The notes: generated by a model not told the origin, from the letters alone. Shown: positions 29,301 to 41,159, counted from the first letter of the stretch. The stretch: 64,000 bases of DNA from an uncultured Acetobacteraceae bacterium (GCA_903907955.1 CAIVPZ010000071.1:1-64000), one strand, 5' to 3'. A program made the numbers and translations.

Positions 29301-30581
29301 ATGTTCGGCAGGCAACCGGTGGCGGCACGCTTCTGTGCCCTGGCAATCTGCGCCGTCGCCGCGCTGCCGATCACCCCGGGCACCGCCCGGGCGCAATCCG
29401 CCGGCGGCGGCCACGCGGGGGCGCACGCCTCGGCCACGGTGAAGCCGCGGATCGACCTCAGCCTGCCGGCCGAGGCGGCCGACTTCATGCACGACATCAC
29501 CCACGACCTGAACACCGTCTACGACGACTACGTCGCGCTGAAGAACACCATCCAGACCGACGCCAACATCCAGTTCTCGATGCCCGTCTCGGTGTTCGGC
29601 CAGTGGGCGAATCCGAGCGGCGGCCCCGGCATCGCCGAGCTGGTGTATTCGCCCTCGATCACCTGGACGCCGTTCAGCCACACCGCGATCGGTTCCGGCA
29701 GCTTCGATTTCGCCTTCCAGAGCAACCAGTTCTGGACCCAGGCAACGGCGAACTCCCGGCAGGCCCGCATGGGCCTGCTCACCCCGCCGGACGACTGGGG
29801 CGCCAACAGCTACCAGTTCGCCCAGATCACCTACACCCACACCTTCCCCGGCAACTGGCTGGCGGTTTCCGCCGGGCAGTATTCCTTCGGCCAGTACGAC
29901 GCCAACCAGTATGCAGGCGACGCGCAGACCAATTTCATCAACTACGCGCTCGCGCAGAACGGCACCCAGACCTATTCGAACGCCGGCACCGGCGCCTATG
30001 TGCAGGTTTCGCCCACCAGCTACCTGCAATTCGCCGGCGGCGTGCAGAGCGCCACCGACGTGCTCGGCCGCGCCGTGACCATCAACGGCTTCCATGACGG
30101 CCAGATCGCCTATTTCCTGAGCGCGCAATGGACGCCGGGCTTCCTGGCCGGCGGCAGCTACGGCATCCTCTATTACAACCAGCCCTCGGTGCCGCTGCAG
30201 CCGAGCGCCTCGCAGGGCGTTTCCTTCAGCGCGGTGCAGAACCTCACGGCAAAATACGGGGTATTCCTGCGCGTCAACAACGCCTCGGGCGACGCCATCC
30301 CGATCGAGACCTCGGTTGCCTTCGGCGGCATCGTCAACGACCCGTTCGGCCGCCACCGGCACGACCAGGCCGGGCTCGGCATCGCCTGGGACAAAACCAA
30401 CAGGCTTGCGGTCGGCACCCCGTCGCGCGACGCCGAATGGGTGGGCGAGTTGTATTACAGCTACACGGTGTTCAAGCCGCTGCACGTGACGCCGGATCTG
30501 CAACTCTACTGCAACCCGGTGCTCGCCCCGACCACCACCCTCGCCGCCGCGTTCACGCTGCGGGCCACATTCAATTTCTGA
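29301..30581 (+). CDS. OprB-family carbohydrate-selective porin
   Basis: The 426-residue outer-membrane protein has a Sec signal peptide (basic start, hydrophobic core near 12-28, ARA-QS cleavage region). A short helical or coiled part (residues 55-85) precedes a series of alternating aromatic beta strands (FGQWANPSG, SITWTPFSH, AVSAGQYSFGQYD). The final residue is Phe (ATFNF), the usual sorting signal for beta-barrel assembly. OprB porins admit glucose and related sugars. CAGGGGGA precedes ATG 29301. It stands alone between convergent genes, with no transporter linked. Confidence 0.82.
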   Translation: MFGRQPVAARFCALAICAVAALPITPGTARAQSAGGGHAGAHASATVKPRIDLSLPAEAADFMHDITHDLNTVYDDYVALKNTIQTDANIQFSMPVSVFGQWANPSGGPGIAELVYSPSITWTPFSHTAIGSGSFDFAFQSNQFWTQATANSRQARMGLLTPPDDWGANSYQFAQITYTHTFPGNWLAVSAGQYSFGQYDANQYAGDAQTNFINYALAQNGTQTYSNAGTGAYVQVSPTSYLQFAGGVQSATDVLGRAVTINGFHDGQIAYFLSAQWTPGFLAGGSYGILYYNQPSVPLQPSASQGVSFSAVQNLTAKYGVFLRVNNASGDAIPIETSVAFGGIVNDPFGRHRHDQAGLGIAWDKTNRLAVGTPSRDAEWVGELYYSYTVFKPLHVTPDLQLYCNPVLAPTTTLAAAFTLRATFNF

Positions 30582-30633
30582 TGGGACGCCAAGCAGACAG
30601 CGAAGCCGTCACAGCCTGAAAAACAATCGAACC

Positions 30634-30712
30634 TGAAAAAGAATGCCGGCTGCCATGATTGCGTATTTTTCCTTCGTTCGGCGGCTTGCGGGCATTCTTT
30701 TTCAAACTCTCA
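30634..30712. repeat. Palindromic intergenic repeat, copy 3 (diverged), abutting a glycosyltransferase stop codon
   Basis: A perfect 14-bp inverted repeat pairs 30634-30647 with 30691-30704 (TGAAAAAGAATGCC and its complement). Read on the minus strand, the right edge is TGAGAGTTTGAAAAAGAATG, where TGA is the stop of the glycosyltransferase gene, followed by GCCCGC. Head and GCCCGC core match copies 1 and 2, but the stem and loop sequences differ. It lies between convergent genes and could terminate both. Confidence 0.7.
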
Positions 30713-31459
30713 GTGGCGGATGTCGATCCACGCGTCGGTGAACGGCCGCTTGCGGTAGGTGGCCCAGACGAAGTTCATCGAATACCGCAGCCCGATCCGC
30801 AGCACCCCCTCCTCCTGCAACCGCCGGCCGGACGACAGCGCCGGCAGCCCGAAGGTGAACTTCACCCCGCCGACCGCATTCAGCCGGCGCGCCAGGTCGG
30901 TGTCCTCGCCATAGAAGCTGAACTTCGGGTTGTAGCCGCCGATCTGCTCGAGCGCCGTGCGGCGCACCACGAAATTGCCGCCCTGCAGCAGCGAACCGGA
31001 GCGCAGCACGAACCGGTTCAGCACATAGAACCCGTAGCCCATGACATAGAACGCCCGCACCGCGGCCCGCGTGCGCTTCGACACGTCGTAGTAGATATAC
31101 GGGCCGCTCAGCGCGACCAGCCGCGGCCCCCGCTCGAACTCCGCCATCACGCGGCCGAGCCAGCCTTCGGTGACGATGGTGTCGGCATCCACATTGGCGA
31201 TCAGCTGGCCGCTGGCGCGCAGATAACCGGCCCGCCGCGCCTGCACCAGCCCCTTCACCGGCTCGTCGACGACGATCACCTCCGGAAACGAGGCGGCGAC
31301 GTCGCCGGTCGCGTCGGTGCTGGCATTGTTGACGACAATCACCTCCGCCGCGCAGCCCACCCGTCTGGTCTCGGCGAGGATCGCCGTCAGCGCCCTGGCG
31401 AGGTGTTTTTCCTCGTTGTACGCAGGCACGACGAAACTGATCGCAATGTCGTCACTCAC
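30710..31459 (-). CDS. Family 2 glycosyltransferase
   Basis: A 249-residue GT-A fold enzyme. It shows the nucleotide-binding start ISFVVPAYNEEKHLARAL, NNASTDATGD, the metal-binding ANVDADTIV near residue 90 and the acceptor-side GEDTDLARRL near 185. A hydrophobic stretch (YVMGYGFYVLNRF) may associate it with the membrane. Translation starts at GTG 31459 with GGAGG upstream. The donor and acceptor sugars are unknown. Its stop codon lies in a palindromic repeat; the DUF6134 gene is 95 bases upstream in the same direction. Confidence 0.88.
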   Translation of the reverse strand: MSDDIAISFVVPAYNEEKHLARALTAILAETRRVGCAAEVIVVNNASTDATGDVAASFPEVIVVDEPVKGLVQARRAGYLRASGQLIANVDADTIVTEGWLGRVMAEFERGPRLVALSGPYIYYDVSKRTRAAVRAFYVMGYGFYVLNRFVLRSGSLLQGGNFVVRRTALEQIGGYNPKFSFYGEDTDLARRLNAVGGVKFTFGLPALSSGRRLQEEGVLRIGLRYSMNFVWATYRKRPFTDAWIDIRH

Positions 31460-31554
31460 GCGGCCAACCTCCAGTTTCGCACCGACCGGTCGAGGGTTCC
31501 CCGCGCGTCGGTGATTGATTCGACACCATCCATCCGACCCGCATCACCGGCGGT

Positions 31555-32214
31555 TCACAGCCGCTCGTAATGCACGTTGGAACCGTCCGCGACATCGAAC
31601 GCCAGGCCCGCCCAGGTATTGGTATTGTCGTACCAGACGTCGATATCGAAAGCGCCGCTGAAGTTGTAATGGTCCGCCGGGATCATATCGCCGGAAGCAA
31701 GCCGGATGGTTTCCGCCCGGCGCACCGCGATCAGCGGGCGCAGCAGCACCCCGTCCTCCAGGCTGATCATCGGCCCGTCCACCATCCGCCGGTTCCAGTA
31801 GGTGGTGCCGAATGCCGGCTCCGGCGCGATGTAGCGCTCGGTCTTGCTGCCGAGCACTTCCAGCCCCGCATCGGTGCGGCGCGCCTTCACCCACTCATGA
31901 TCGCCGTTCTTGTTGGTCTCGCCGTCCAGGCCAACCAGGATTTCGCCTTTCCAGGTTTCGACCACGTGGTGGGAGTAGCGGACCACCGGGATGGAAAACA
32001 CGGTGACCAGCACATCCACCGCAACGCGCACCGTCAGCGTGTCATCCTGGCGCGCGAAGGTCAGGATGTGGCGGCCGATCTCGCTGCCATGGCGGACCAG
32101 CCGGAACGCGAGCGCATCCCCCGGCGGTACCGGCAGCGCGGCAGACGCCGGACGGGCAGCAAGCAGCCCAGCCCCAGCCAACAGAACAGTACGCCGGCCG
32201 ATCAAATTGTGCAC
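31555..32214 (-). CDS. Secreted DUF6134-like protein
   Basis: The 219-residue protein begins with a twin-Arg-like or Sec signal (GRRTVLLAGAGLLAARPASA) and is otherwise beta-strand rich. Repeated blocks include GSEIGRHILTFARQ, VTVFSIPVVRYSHHV, DGETNKNG and WNRRMVDGP, a pattern I associate with DUF6134 periplasmic proteins of Rhodospirillales. The function is unknown. The start is GTG 32214 with CAGGGGA upstream. It could be exported and bind lipid or polysaccharide, but that is inference from fold pattern only. Confidence 0.65.
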   Translation of the reverse strand: MHNLIGRRTVLLAGAGLLAARPASAALPVPPGDALAFRLVRHGSEIGRHILTFARQDDTLTVRVAVDVLVTVFSIPVVRYSHHVVETWKGEILVGLDGETNKNGDHEWVKARRTDAGLEVLGSKTERYIAPEPAFGTTYWNRRMVDGPMISLEDGVLLRPLIAVRRAETIRLASGDMIPADHYNFSGAFDIDVWYDNTNTWAGLAFDVADGSNVHYERL

Positions 32215-32360
32215 CCGTCCCCTGCAATGCCCGCCACCGTCGGCACCCGCGCTGCTCGTAAAGCAGCACGGTCACACCGGCAACTGCAAACCGGGGACAC
32301 TGAAATGCCCGCGGCACTGCGCCGGACCCTGACCGGAGCCTGACCCCTGGAACCCATTCC

Positions 32361-33758
32361 TCAGCCCCCTCCCCGGTCGTCGCCGCCCACGCCCAACTGC
32401 TTGAGCTTGCGGTGCAGCGCGCTGCGTTCCATGCCGACGAACTGGGCGGTGCGGGAGATGTTGCCCCCGAATCGCACCAGCTGCGCCTGCAGGTACTGCG
32501 TCTCGAACAGATCCCGCGCCTCGCGCAGCGGCAGCGCCATCATGTCCGCGCTGGGGTCGGCGCTGAACAGCGCCGGCGCCGCCGAGCCGATCTCCGGCGG
32601 CAGCATCTCGGCGCGGATCGGGTCGGACGGCCCGCCCGGCGCCATGATCAGCAGCCATTCCACCAGGTTGCGAAGCTGGCGCACATTGCCGGGCCAGTCG
32701 CAGGACTGAATCGCCGTCATCGCATCGGTGGACAGCTCGCGCGAGGGCATGCTGCCGATCTCCGCCGACCGCTGCAGAAAATGCTGCGCCAGCGCCGGGA
32801 TATCCTCGCGCCGTTCGCGCAGCGCCGGCACCCGCAGCGGCACCACCGCCAGACGATAGAACAGGTCCTCGCGAAAGCGGCCGGCGGCAATCTCCGCCTG
32901 CAGGTCCTTGTTGGTGGTGGACAGCACCCGCACGTCCACCTTGACCCGCTGCGACCCGCCGATCCGCTCGAATGTCTGGTCCTGCAGGGCGCGCACGATC
33001 TTGCCCTGCGTCTCCAGCGGCATGTCGGAAACCTCGTCGAGCACCAGGGTGCCGCCATGCGCCCGCTCCAGCACCCCGGCGCGGCGCGGATGGATCAGCG
33101 GATCGGCGCCGGCCTCGACGCCGAACAACTCCTCCTCGAAGCGGGCCGGGTTGAGGATGGCGCAGTTCAGCGCGACGAACGGCCCGGTCACGCGGCGGGA
33201 CCGTGCATGGATCATGCGCGCCACCACCTCCTTGCCGGCGCCGGCCGGGCCGGTCACCAGCACCCGCGAGCCGGTCGGCGCCACCTTCTCCACCGCTGCC
33301 CGCAGCGCCGAAACCACGCCGCTCTCGCCGGTCAGCTCCGTCTCGGGGCCGGCGCGCATCCGCAGTTCGGCGTTCTCGCGCTCCAGTTGCGCCGCCTCCA
33401 GCGCGCGGCGGATCACCAGCAGCAGGCGGTCGGACTGGAACGGCTTCTCGATGAAATCGTAGGCACCGAGCTGGATCGCCTGCACCGCCGTCTCGATGGT
33501 GCCGTGGCCGGAGATCATCACCACCGGCACCTGCGGCTCCTCGCCGAGCAGGGTCTGCAAGATGCCGATCCCGTCCAGCCGGGAGCCCTGCAGCCAGACA
33601 TCCAGCACCACCAGGCTGGGCCGGCGGGCGCGGAAGGCGGCGATGGTGGCGTCCGAGTCGCCGGCCTGGCGGGTGTCGTAGCCCTCGTCGCGCAGGATGC
33701 CGTCCACCAGCATCCGGATGTCGGGCTCGTCGTCGACAATCAGGATGTCATGCGCCAT
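32361..33758 (-). CDS. ntrX: Response regulator NtrX
   Basis: The 465-residue regulator has a receiver domain (residues 1-120; VDDEPDI, phosphoacceptor VVLDVW, EKPF), an AAA+ domain and a C-terminal Fis-type helix-turn-helix (NISRTAQFVGMERSALHRKL). Walker A is GPAGAGKE and Walker B LVLDEVSD. The sigma-54 contact motif GAFTGA is missing; the equivalent loop reads GVEAGADPLIHP, as in other alphaproteobacterial NtrX proteins, which can act with sigma-70. With NtrY it controls nitrogen metabolism, respiration and envelope genes. It lies 21 bases after ntrY in the ntr operon. Confidence 0.93.
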   Translation of the reverse strand: MAHDILIVDDEPDIRMLVDGILRDEGYDTRQAGDSDATIAAFRARRPSLVVLDVWLQGSRLDGIGILQTLLGEEPQVPVVMISGHGTIETAVQAIQLGAYDFIEKPFQSDRLLLVIRRALEAAQLERENAELRMRAGPETELTGESGVVSALRAAVEKVAPTGSRVLVTGPAGAGKEVVARMIHARSRRVTGPFVALNCAILNPARFEEELFGVEAGADPLIHPRRAGVLERAHGGTLVLDEVSDMPLETQGKIVRALQDQTFERIGGSQRVKVDVRVLSTTNKDLQAEIAAGRFREDLFYRLAVVPLRVPALRERREDIPALAQHFLQRSAEIGSMPSRELSTDAMTAIQSCDWPGNVRQLRNLVEWLLIMAPGGPSDPIRAEMLPPEIGSAAPALFSADPSADMMALPLREARDLFETQYLQAQLVRFGGNISRTAQFVGMERSALHRKLKQLGVGGDDRGGG

Positions 33759-33779
33759 CAGTTTGTTGCCCGTCGTTCT

Positions 33780-36140
33780 TCAGCGCCCATCGGGAACCGG
33801 CGGCCCATCGATGTTCAGCGGCAGCGTGAGCGTGACGATCGCGCCCGGACCGTCCGGACGATCCTCCAGCGTCACTTTTCCACCATGGTCCTCCATGATC
33901 TTCTTGACGATGGCAAGGCCCAGACCGGTGCCCTTCGGCTTGTGGGTGACATACGGTTCGGTGAGCCGGTCGCGGTCCTGCTCCGGCAGCCCCACCCCGT
34001 TATCGGTAACCCGGATCGACACCTCGTCGCGCGCCACCAGCACATCCACGCCGATCCGCCCCACCCATTCGTCGCCCCCGGCCGCCGCCGCCCGGGCCTT
34101 GGGCGCGCGCATCGCCACCGCGTCGGTGGCATTCTGCAGCAGATTGGTCAGCGCCTGGCCGAGCAGGCGGCGGTCGCACGGCGCGATCGGGCCGCGATCG
34201 GGAATGTCGGTGGTCCAGGCGATCTCGGCATGCGCGGTGCGCGGCAGCACCAGCGCCTCGCGCGCCACCCGGCCGACATCCTCCGGCTTGATCACCGGGT
34301 TGGGCATGCGGGCAAAGGCGGAGAACTCGTCCACCATGCGGCCGATATCGCCGACATGCCGCACGATGGTATCGGCACACTGGGTGAAGGTCTCGGGGTC
34401 GGAGGTGATCTCGCGGGCGAAGCGGCGTTTGAGCCGCTCGGCGGAAAGCTGGATCGGGGTGAGCGGGTTCTTGATCTCGTGCGCGATGCGGCGCGCCACA
34501 TCGGCCCAGGCCGCCTTGCGCTGGGCCGATTGCAGCTCGGTGATGTCGTCGAAGGTGGCGACGAAGCCGCGGGCGCGGCGCCCGGCCTCGCCGCCGGCCA
34601 GTCCGGCGCCGCGGTCGGCGGAGATGCGCACCAGCAGGGTGCGCCGTTGCGCCGGCCCGCCGATCTGCAGTTCGCCGGTGCGCGGCCGGTCCGGCGCCTC
34701 GCGCGCCTCGGCCAGCAGCGGACCGAACTCGGGCGCCACCTCGGCGAGGTCCCGGCCGATCGCCGCCAGCAGATCGAGCCCCAGCAGGTCGGAGGCGGCC
34801 CGGTTGGGCAACTCGATGCGCCCCGCGGCATCCAGGCCGATCACCCCGGCCGAGACGCCGGACAGCACCGCCTCGGTGAAGCGGCGGCGGCTGTCGATCT
34901 GGCTGTAGGCGTCCATCAGCTCGTTGCGCTGCGCCGCCAGTTGCCCGGTCATGCGGTTGAAGGCGCGCGACAGCCCGGCCACCTCATCGCCGGTCGCCGC
35001 TTCCGGCACCCGCACGGTCAGGTCACCGGCGCGCACCCGATCGGTCGCGGTGATCAGCTGGCCGACCGGGCGGGCGATCTGGTTGGCGATCACCAGCCCG
35101 ATCAGCGCCGCCGCGCACAGCACCAGCAGGGCGATCAGCGCGAAGATGAAGGCAAACGTCAGCTGCAGCCCGGAGCGGTTCTCGTCCAGCCGGTGGTATT
35201 CGGCCACCGCCTGGTCGGTGCGCCGCATATGCTCGAGAATGAGGGTATCGACCGGACGGCCGATCACCAGCATGAGCGCCGGCGTCATTTCCATCTTCAC
35301 CACCGCGCGCACGCGGGTGGAATCGTCGGTGCCCAGCACGGCGACATCGCCGGCGCGCGCCAGCCCGGTGGCCCAGGCCGGCGGCAGGTCGGTGGCCAGG
35401 CCCACCGAGGCCATGACCTGCCCGGTCTCCGGCTCGAAGATCACCGCCTCGGTCAGGCCGCGCAGCGCGGTCTGCGCGCCCAGCACCTGGGCGAACGCGT
35501 CGGAATCGTGACCCAGGAAGCTGCCGGCCCGCATCAGGTCGTTGGCCATGCCCAGCGCGTCGGCGCGGATGTTGTTGCGGTGCTCCTCCAGGTAGCCGCG
35601 GGCCGCCTGCACGCTTTCCTCCAGGGCGGTGCGCACCGGCTCGTTGAACCAGGCCTGGATGCCGAGGTGGAAAAAGAAGGTGGCGAACACCGCCACCACG
35701 ATGGTGGGAATGACCGCCACCCCGGAGAACAGCAGCACCAGCCGGATATGCAGACGCGATCCCGCCGAGCCGCGCCGCCGTTCCACCCAGACCCGGGTGA
35801 GCCGCCCGGCCAGCGTGGCGCCGAGCAGCAGCGCCACCACCGTGTTCGCCAGCACCATGCCGAACACCAGGTTCGGCCGCGGCACGCCCTGCGCCAGCAG
35901 CACGAAGGTGCCGATGCACAGCGCCAGCGCGCCGGCCGCCAGCAGCAGCGTCAGCACCTTGCCCAGCAGGATGTCGACGATGCGGCCGACACGCGAGCGA
36001 TGCGCCGCCGCCCGCGGCTCCGGCGCGGCCGGTTCGGGGATCGGGAACTCTTCCGGTGGCGCGATGTTCAAGCCCGGCTCCTCCGTATCCGCGGTGCCCC
36101 CCCGGCTTTCTTTCGACGTCAGGCGAAGGCTGGCGGGCAT
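33780..36140 (-). CDS. ntrY: Sensor histidine kinase NtrY
   Basis: A 786-residue membrane kinase. After a Pro/Glu-rich cytoplasmic leader come several hydrophobic spans (residues about 60-170), a periplasmic sensor region (180-310) and another span followed by HAMP (NQIARPVGQLITATDRV). A PAS domain, the phosphoacceptor RRIAHEIKNPLTPIQLSAER and a HATPase (NLLQNATDAV, DNGVGLP, GTGLGLAIVKKI) follow. ATG 36140 lies four bases after the ntrC stop, so the two are coupled. It phosphorylates NtrX and may cross-talk with NtrC. The upstream in-frame start at 36182 would overlap ntrC and is not preferred. Confidence 0.93.
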   Translation of the reverse strand: MPASLRLTSKESRGGTADTEEPGLNIAPPEEFPIPEPAAPEPRAAAHRSRVGRIVDILLGKVLTLLLAAGALALCIGTFVLLAQGVPRPNLVFGMVLANTVVALLLGATLAGRLTRVWVERRRGSAGSRLHIRLVLLFSGVAVIPTIVVAVFATFFFHLGIQAWFNEPVRTALEESVQAARGYLEEHRNNIRADALGMANDLMRAGSFLGHDSDAFAQVLGAQTALRGLTEAVIFEPETGQVMASVGLATDLPPAWATGLARAGDVAVLGTDDSTRVRAVVKMEMTPALMLVIGRPVDTLILEHMRRTDQAVAEYHRLDENRSGLQLTFAFIFALIALLVLCAAALIGLVIANQIARPVGQLITATDRVRAGDLTVRVPEAATGDEVAGLSRAFNRMTGQLAAQRNELMDAYSQIDSRRRFTEAVLSGVSAGVIGLDAAGRIELPNRAASDLLGLDLLAAIGRDLAEVAPEFGPLLAEAREAPDRPRTGELQIGGPAQRRTLLVRISADRGAGLAGGEAGRRARGFVATFDDITELQSAQRKAAWADVARRIAHEIKNPLTPIQLSAERLKRRFAREITSDPETFTQCADTIVRHVGDIGRMVDEFSAFARMPNPVIKPEDVGRVAREALVLPRTAHAEIAWTTDIPDRGPIAPCDRRLLGQALTNLLQNATDAVAMRAPKARAAAAGGDEWVGRIGVDVLVARDEVSIRVTDNGVGLPEQDRDRLTEPYVTHKPKGTGLGLAIVKKIMEDHGGKVTLEDRPDGPGAIVTLTLPLNIDGPPVPDGR

Positions 36141-36144
36141 GCGG

Positions 36145-37605
<1,461 letters not shown>

Positions 37606-37631
37606 GGGGGCGCGATCATCGGATGAGGGTG

Positions 37632-38777
37632 TCAGCCCGGGCGGACGGTTTCGTCGGTGAGCATCGGCAGGTGCAGCCGGAACTCGGTGCGCCCGGGCCG
37701 GCTGTCCACCTCGATCAGCCCGCCATGGTCGGAGACGATCTTGGCCACCAGCGCCAGCCCCAGCCCGCTGCCCGCGGGCTTGGAGGTGACGAACGGGTCG
37801 AACAGGTTGCTGCGGATGTCCTCGGGAATGCCCGGCCCGTTATCGCGCACCGCCACCACCATCGGCAGGTGCAGCCGCCGGTCGCTGCCCGGCACGGTCA
37901 GCCGCACGCCGTGCTGGAAGGCGGTGACCAGGGTGATCTCGCCGTTCGGCACCCCGGCGCTGGCGATCGACTCGGCGGCGTTCTTCACCAGGTTCAGCAC
38001 CACCTGCACGAGCTGGTCGCGGTTGCCGTGCACCGGCGGCAGGCTGGGGTCGTAGACCTCGATGAAGCGGATGGCGGCGCCGAAGCCGCTCTGCGCCAGC
38101 CGCCGCACATGTTCCATGACGCGGTGGATGTTCACCGCGCCGCGCTCGATCGGCTTCTCGCCGAACATCTCCATGCGGTCGACCAGGGCGCGGATGCGGT
38201 CGGCCTCGTCGCGGATCAGCACGGTCAGTTCGCGGTCGGCGTCGCAGACGCTGGATTCCAGCAACTGCGCCGCGCCGCGGATGCCCGAGAGCGGATTCTT
38301 CACCTCATGCGCCAGGATCGCCGCCATGCCGGTGACGCTGCGGGCGGCGCTGCGGAAGTTGAGCTGGCGATCCAGCGCGCGCGCCGCCGAGGCGTCCTGC
38401 ATGACCAGCAGTACCGCCCCCGGCTCCTCCGGCAGCGGCGTGCCCTGCACGGCGATGCCGCTCTTGCGCAGGCGCGGGCTCTCGAAGGTCATGTCGTGGT
38501 CGGACACCGTAACTTCGCCGCGGCGGACCTGGGCGATCAGCATGAACACCGGGTTGTCCGCCGGCACCAGGTCGGTCAGGCGAAGCTGGCCAAGCTGCAC
38601 CGTGGAGACGCCGAGGAACTGCTCGGCGGCGTGGTTGGCGTAGGTGAACCGGTTTTCGGCATCGAGCACCACCACCGGCACCGGCAGGGCCGACATCATC
38701 GCCGCCGCGTCGGGGGCGCGATGCGGCGCGCGGCGCTCCAGCACCGCGACGCCGGCGCGGCGCAACGGGCTCCTCAC
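37632..38777 (-). CDS. ntrB: Nitrogen sensor kinase/phosphatase NtrB
   Basis: The 381-residue soluble kinase has a PAS domain ([18 protein letters not shown], 30-130), the H box [18 protein letters not shown] and a HATPase domain ([33 protein letters not shown]). NtrB phosphorylates or dephosphorylates NtrC under PII control. The start I favour is GTG 38777 ([11 protein letters not shown]), whose GTGA overlaps the dusB stop by four bases. This gives the dusB-ntrB-ntrC-ntrY-ntrX order typical of alphaproteobacteria. Long extensions further upstream are antisense or out-of-frame readings of dusB. Confidence 0.94.
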   Translation of the reverse strand: MRSPLRRAGVAVLERRAPHRAPDAAAMMSALPVPVVVLDAENRFTYANHAAEQFLGVSTVQLGQLRLTDLVPADNPVFMLIAQVRRGEVTVSDHDMTFESPRLRKSGIAVQGTPLPEEPGAVLLVMQDASAARALDRQLNFRSAARSVTGMAAILAHEVKNPLSGIRGAAQLLESSVCDADRELTVLIRDEADRIRALVDRMEMFGEKPIERGAVNIHRVMEHVRRLAQSGFGAAIRFIEVYDPSLPPVHGNRDQLVQVVLNLVKNAAESIASAGVPNGEITLVTAFQHGVRLTVPGSDRRLHLPMVVAVRDNGPGIPEDIRSNLFDPFVTSKPAGSGLGLALVAKIVSDHGGLIEVDSRPGRTEFRLHLPMLTDETVRPG

Positions 38778-39832
38778 GCCGCCTCCGCCAGCATGGCGTC
38801 CCGGCTGGTCGCGCGGATGGCCCCGTTGGCGATCAGCGGGTCGTAGAACCGGTCGATCAGCTCCAGCACGGCATCCACCTCGGTCAGTCGGTTGACGGCG
38901 GCGCGGAACCCGGCCGAGCCGGGCAGGCCGCGCGAGTACCAGGACAGGTGCTTGCGGGCGAGCCGCAGCCCGGCCTCCACGCCGAAATGGCTGAGCATCG
39001 AATGATAATGGGTCATAAGTATCTGCTTCTGCACCGCCAGCGCCGGGTCCCCGGCGCGGGTGCCGGTGCGCAGGAAATGCGCCACCTGGCCGGCGAACCA
39101 GGGACGGCCATAACAGCCGCGGCCGATCATCACCCCATCGGCGCCCGAGCGCTGCAGCGCCGCGGCGGCGTCGTCCTCGGTCACGATGTCGCCGTTGACG
39201 ATCACCGGAATGCCGACGCTCTCCTTCACTGAGCGGACGAAATCCCAGTCGGCGGTGCCGGTGTAGAACATCTGGCGGGTGCGGCCGTGCACGGTGACCA
39301 TGCGGATGCCGCTCGCCTCGGCGATGCGGGCGAGCCGGGGGGCGTTCAGGCTGGCATGGTCCCAGCCCATGCGCATCTTCAGGGTCACCGGCGCGGCAAC
39401 GGCCCGGGCGGTCGCCTCCAGCAGGCGCGCGGCGGCGCACTCATCGCGCATCAGGGCGCTGCCGGCGTTCTGGCCGACCGCCACCTTCTTAACCGGGCAG
39501 CCGAAATTGATGTCGATGATGGCGGCGCCGCGCGCCTCCGCCATGCGCGCCGCCTCGGCCATGGCGGCCGGATCGCAGCCGGCGAGCTGGATCGCCGACG
39601 GGCCGCCGTCGAGTTCGGCCATGCGCAGGGTGGCGCGGTTCTCCCGCACCATCGCCCAGGAGGCGATCATTTCCGACACCACCATCCCGGCGCCCAGCGT
39701 GCGGGCGAGCCGGCGGAACGGCAGGTCGGTGACACCCGACATCGGGGCGAGGATGACCGGCATGTCGATCCGCACCCCTGCGCCGAGTTCGATCGGCCGC
39801 AGAGCCAGGGGAGTCACGTTCTTGTTGCCCAT
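38774..39832 (-). CDS. dusB: tRNA-dihydrouridine synthase DusB
   Basis: A 352-residue FMN enzyme that reduces uridines in tRNA D-loops. It shows [16 protein letters not shown] at the start and the catalytic Cys segment [12 protein letters not shown] near residue 108. Further landmarks are [20 protein letters not shown] and [11 protein letters not shown], ending with the [13 protein letters not shown] helical domain. It is the first gene of the ntr operon and is divergent from ispDF across 111 bases. In many proteobacteria dusB heads the ntr or fis operon, which supports the DusB subtype. Confidence 0.94.
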   Translation of the reverse strand: MGNKNVTPLALRPIELGAGVRIDMPVILAPMSGVTDLPFRRLARTLGAGMVVSEMIASWAMVRENRATLRMAELDGGPSAIQLAGCDPAAMAEAARMAEARGAAIIDINFGCPVKKVAVGQNAGSALMRDECAAARLLEATARAVAAPVTLKMRMGWDHASLNAPRLARIAEASGIRMVTVHGRTRQMFYTGTADWDFVRSVKESVGIPVIVNGDIVTEDDAAAALQRSGADGVMIGRGCYGRPWFAGQVAHFLRTGTRAGDPALAVQKQILMTHYHSMLSHFGVEAGLRLARKHLSWYSRGLPGSAGFRAAVNRLTEVDAVLELIDRFYDPLIANGAIRATSRDAMLAEAA

Positions 39833-39943
39833 GATTTAGGCAAACTACGGCACAGGCCGGCCCGGCGCAATCCGCAAGGCCACATACTGTCATCGCCCGG
39901 GCACCGTTTCACCGGCCGGCGGATCGCGCTATGGGTGCGCGCC

Positions 39944-41086
39944 ATGGCACGCCCCCGCACCGCCCTGCTGCTCGTTTCCGCCGGCACCGGCAGCCGTCTC
40001 GGCGCCGAGACGCCGAAACAATACCTGTGCATCGCCGGCCAGCCGGTGATCCGGCACGCCGTCGCCCGCCTGGCCCCCGGGCTGGACCTGATCCAGCCGG
40101 TCGGCGATGCCGCGGCGATCGGGGCGGCGCTGGCGGGGCTGGCGCATCTGCCGGTGGTGCCGGGCGGCGCCAGCCGCCAGGACAGCGTGCGCGCCGGCCT
40201 CGAAGCCCTGGCGCCGCACGCGCCCGACATCGTGCTGGTGCACGACGCCGCCCGCCCCTTCGTGCCGCCGGGCACGGTGGCCGCGCTGCTGGCCGCCCTG
40301 GAACGGGTGCCCGGTGCCATCCCGGCGGTGCCGGTGGCCGACACCCTCAAGCGCGGCGGGGCCGACGGACATATTCTCGGCACGGTGCCGCGCGCCGGAC
40401 TCTACCGGGCGCAGACCCCGCAGGCGTTCCGCTTTCCGCTGCTGCTGGCGCTGCACCGCGCCGCGCCGGCGGGTGCCACCGACGACGCCGCCATCCTGGA
40501 AGCCGCCGGCCACGCCGTGGCGCTGGTGCCGGGCAACGAGGACAACATCAAACTGACCTACAAGGAGGATCTGGTGCGGCTGGAACGCGTGCTGGCAGGC
40601 AGCCTGATCCCGCGCGTCGGCAGCGGCTATGACGTGCACGCGCTGACCGAGGGGCGAAAACTGATCCTCTGCGGCATCGAGGTGCCGCATGACCGCGGCC
40701 TGGCCGGGCATTCCGACGCCGATGTGGGCATCCACGCGCTGTGCGACGCCATCTACGGCGCGCTGGCCGAGGGCGATATCGGCCGCCACTTCCCGCCCAG
40801 CGAGGCAACCTGGAAGGATGCCGATTCGGCCCGTTTCCTGCGCCATGCCGCCGGCCGCATCGCCGCCCGCGGCGGCGTGCTGGCCAATGCCGACCTCACC
40901 CTGATCTGCGAGCGCCCCAAGATCACCCCGCACGCGCCGCGCATGATCGCCCGGCTGGCGGAGTTGCTGGAGGTCGATCCGGGGCGGCTGTCGGTGAAGG
41001 CGACCACGACCGAGAAGCTCGGATTCACCGGACGGATGGAGGGGATCGCCGCGCAGGCGGTCGTGACGGTGCTGGTACCCGGTTGA
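39944..41086 (+). CDS. ispDF: Bifunctional MEP-pathway enzyme IspDF
   Basis: A 380-residue fusion performs two non-consecutive steps of isoprenoid precursor synthesis. Residues 1-222 are IspD ([34 protein letters not shown]), the CTP-dependent cytidylyltransferase for methylerythritol 4-phosphate. Residues 223-380 are IspF ([11 protein letters not shown], the zinc ligand [26 protein letters not shown]), the cyclodiphosphate synthase. The fusion is standard in alphaproteobacteria. ATG 39944 is preferred; a GTG nine bases upstream is possible. The product feeds the carotenoid genes nearby and the bacteriochlorophyll tail. Confidence 0.95.
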   Translation: MARPRTALLLVSAGTGSRLGAETPKQYLCIAGQPVIRHAVARLAPGLDLIQPVGDAAAIGAALAGLAHLPVVPGGASRQDSVRAGLEALAPHAPDIVLVHDAARPFVPPGTVAALLAALERVPGAIPAVPVADTLKRGGADGHILGTVPRAGLYRAQTPQAFRFPLLLALHRAAPAGATDDAAILEAAGHAVALVPGNEDNIKLTYKEDLVRLERVLAGSLIPRVGSGYDVHALTEGRKLILCGIEVPHDRGLAGHSDADVGIHALCDAIYGALAEGDIGRHFPPSEATWKDADSARFLRHAAGRIAARGGVLANADLTLICERPKITPHAPRMIARLAELLEVDPGRLSVKATTTEKLGFTGRMEGIAAQAVVTVLVPG

Positions 41087-41145
41087 ACGCCGGGGCGGCG
41101 TTGCCCTGCCCGCCTGCCGTACGCTGCGTTTTCTATTTTCCTCAT

Positions 41146-41159
41146 TTGATATAGATCAA
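41146..41159. promoter_or_regulatory. FNR/FixK-type box upstream of the AhpD-like gene
   Basis: TTGAT-ATAG-ATCAA is an exact match to the CRP/FNR-family anaerobox TTGAT-N4-ATCAA. Its centre is about 50 bases upstream of the AhpD-like ATG. A TACTGT hexamer at 41181-41186 sits where a -10 element would be for class II activation. This predicts induction at low oxygen by FnrL or FixK. Confidence 0.8.
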
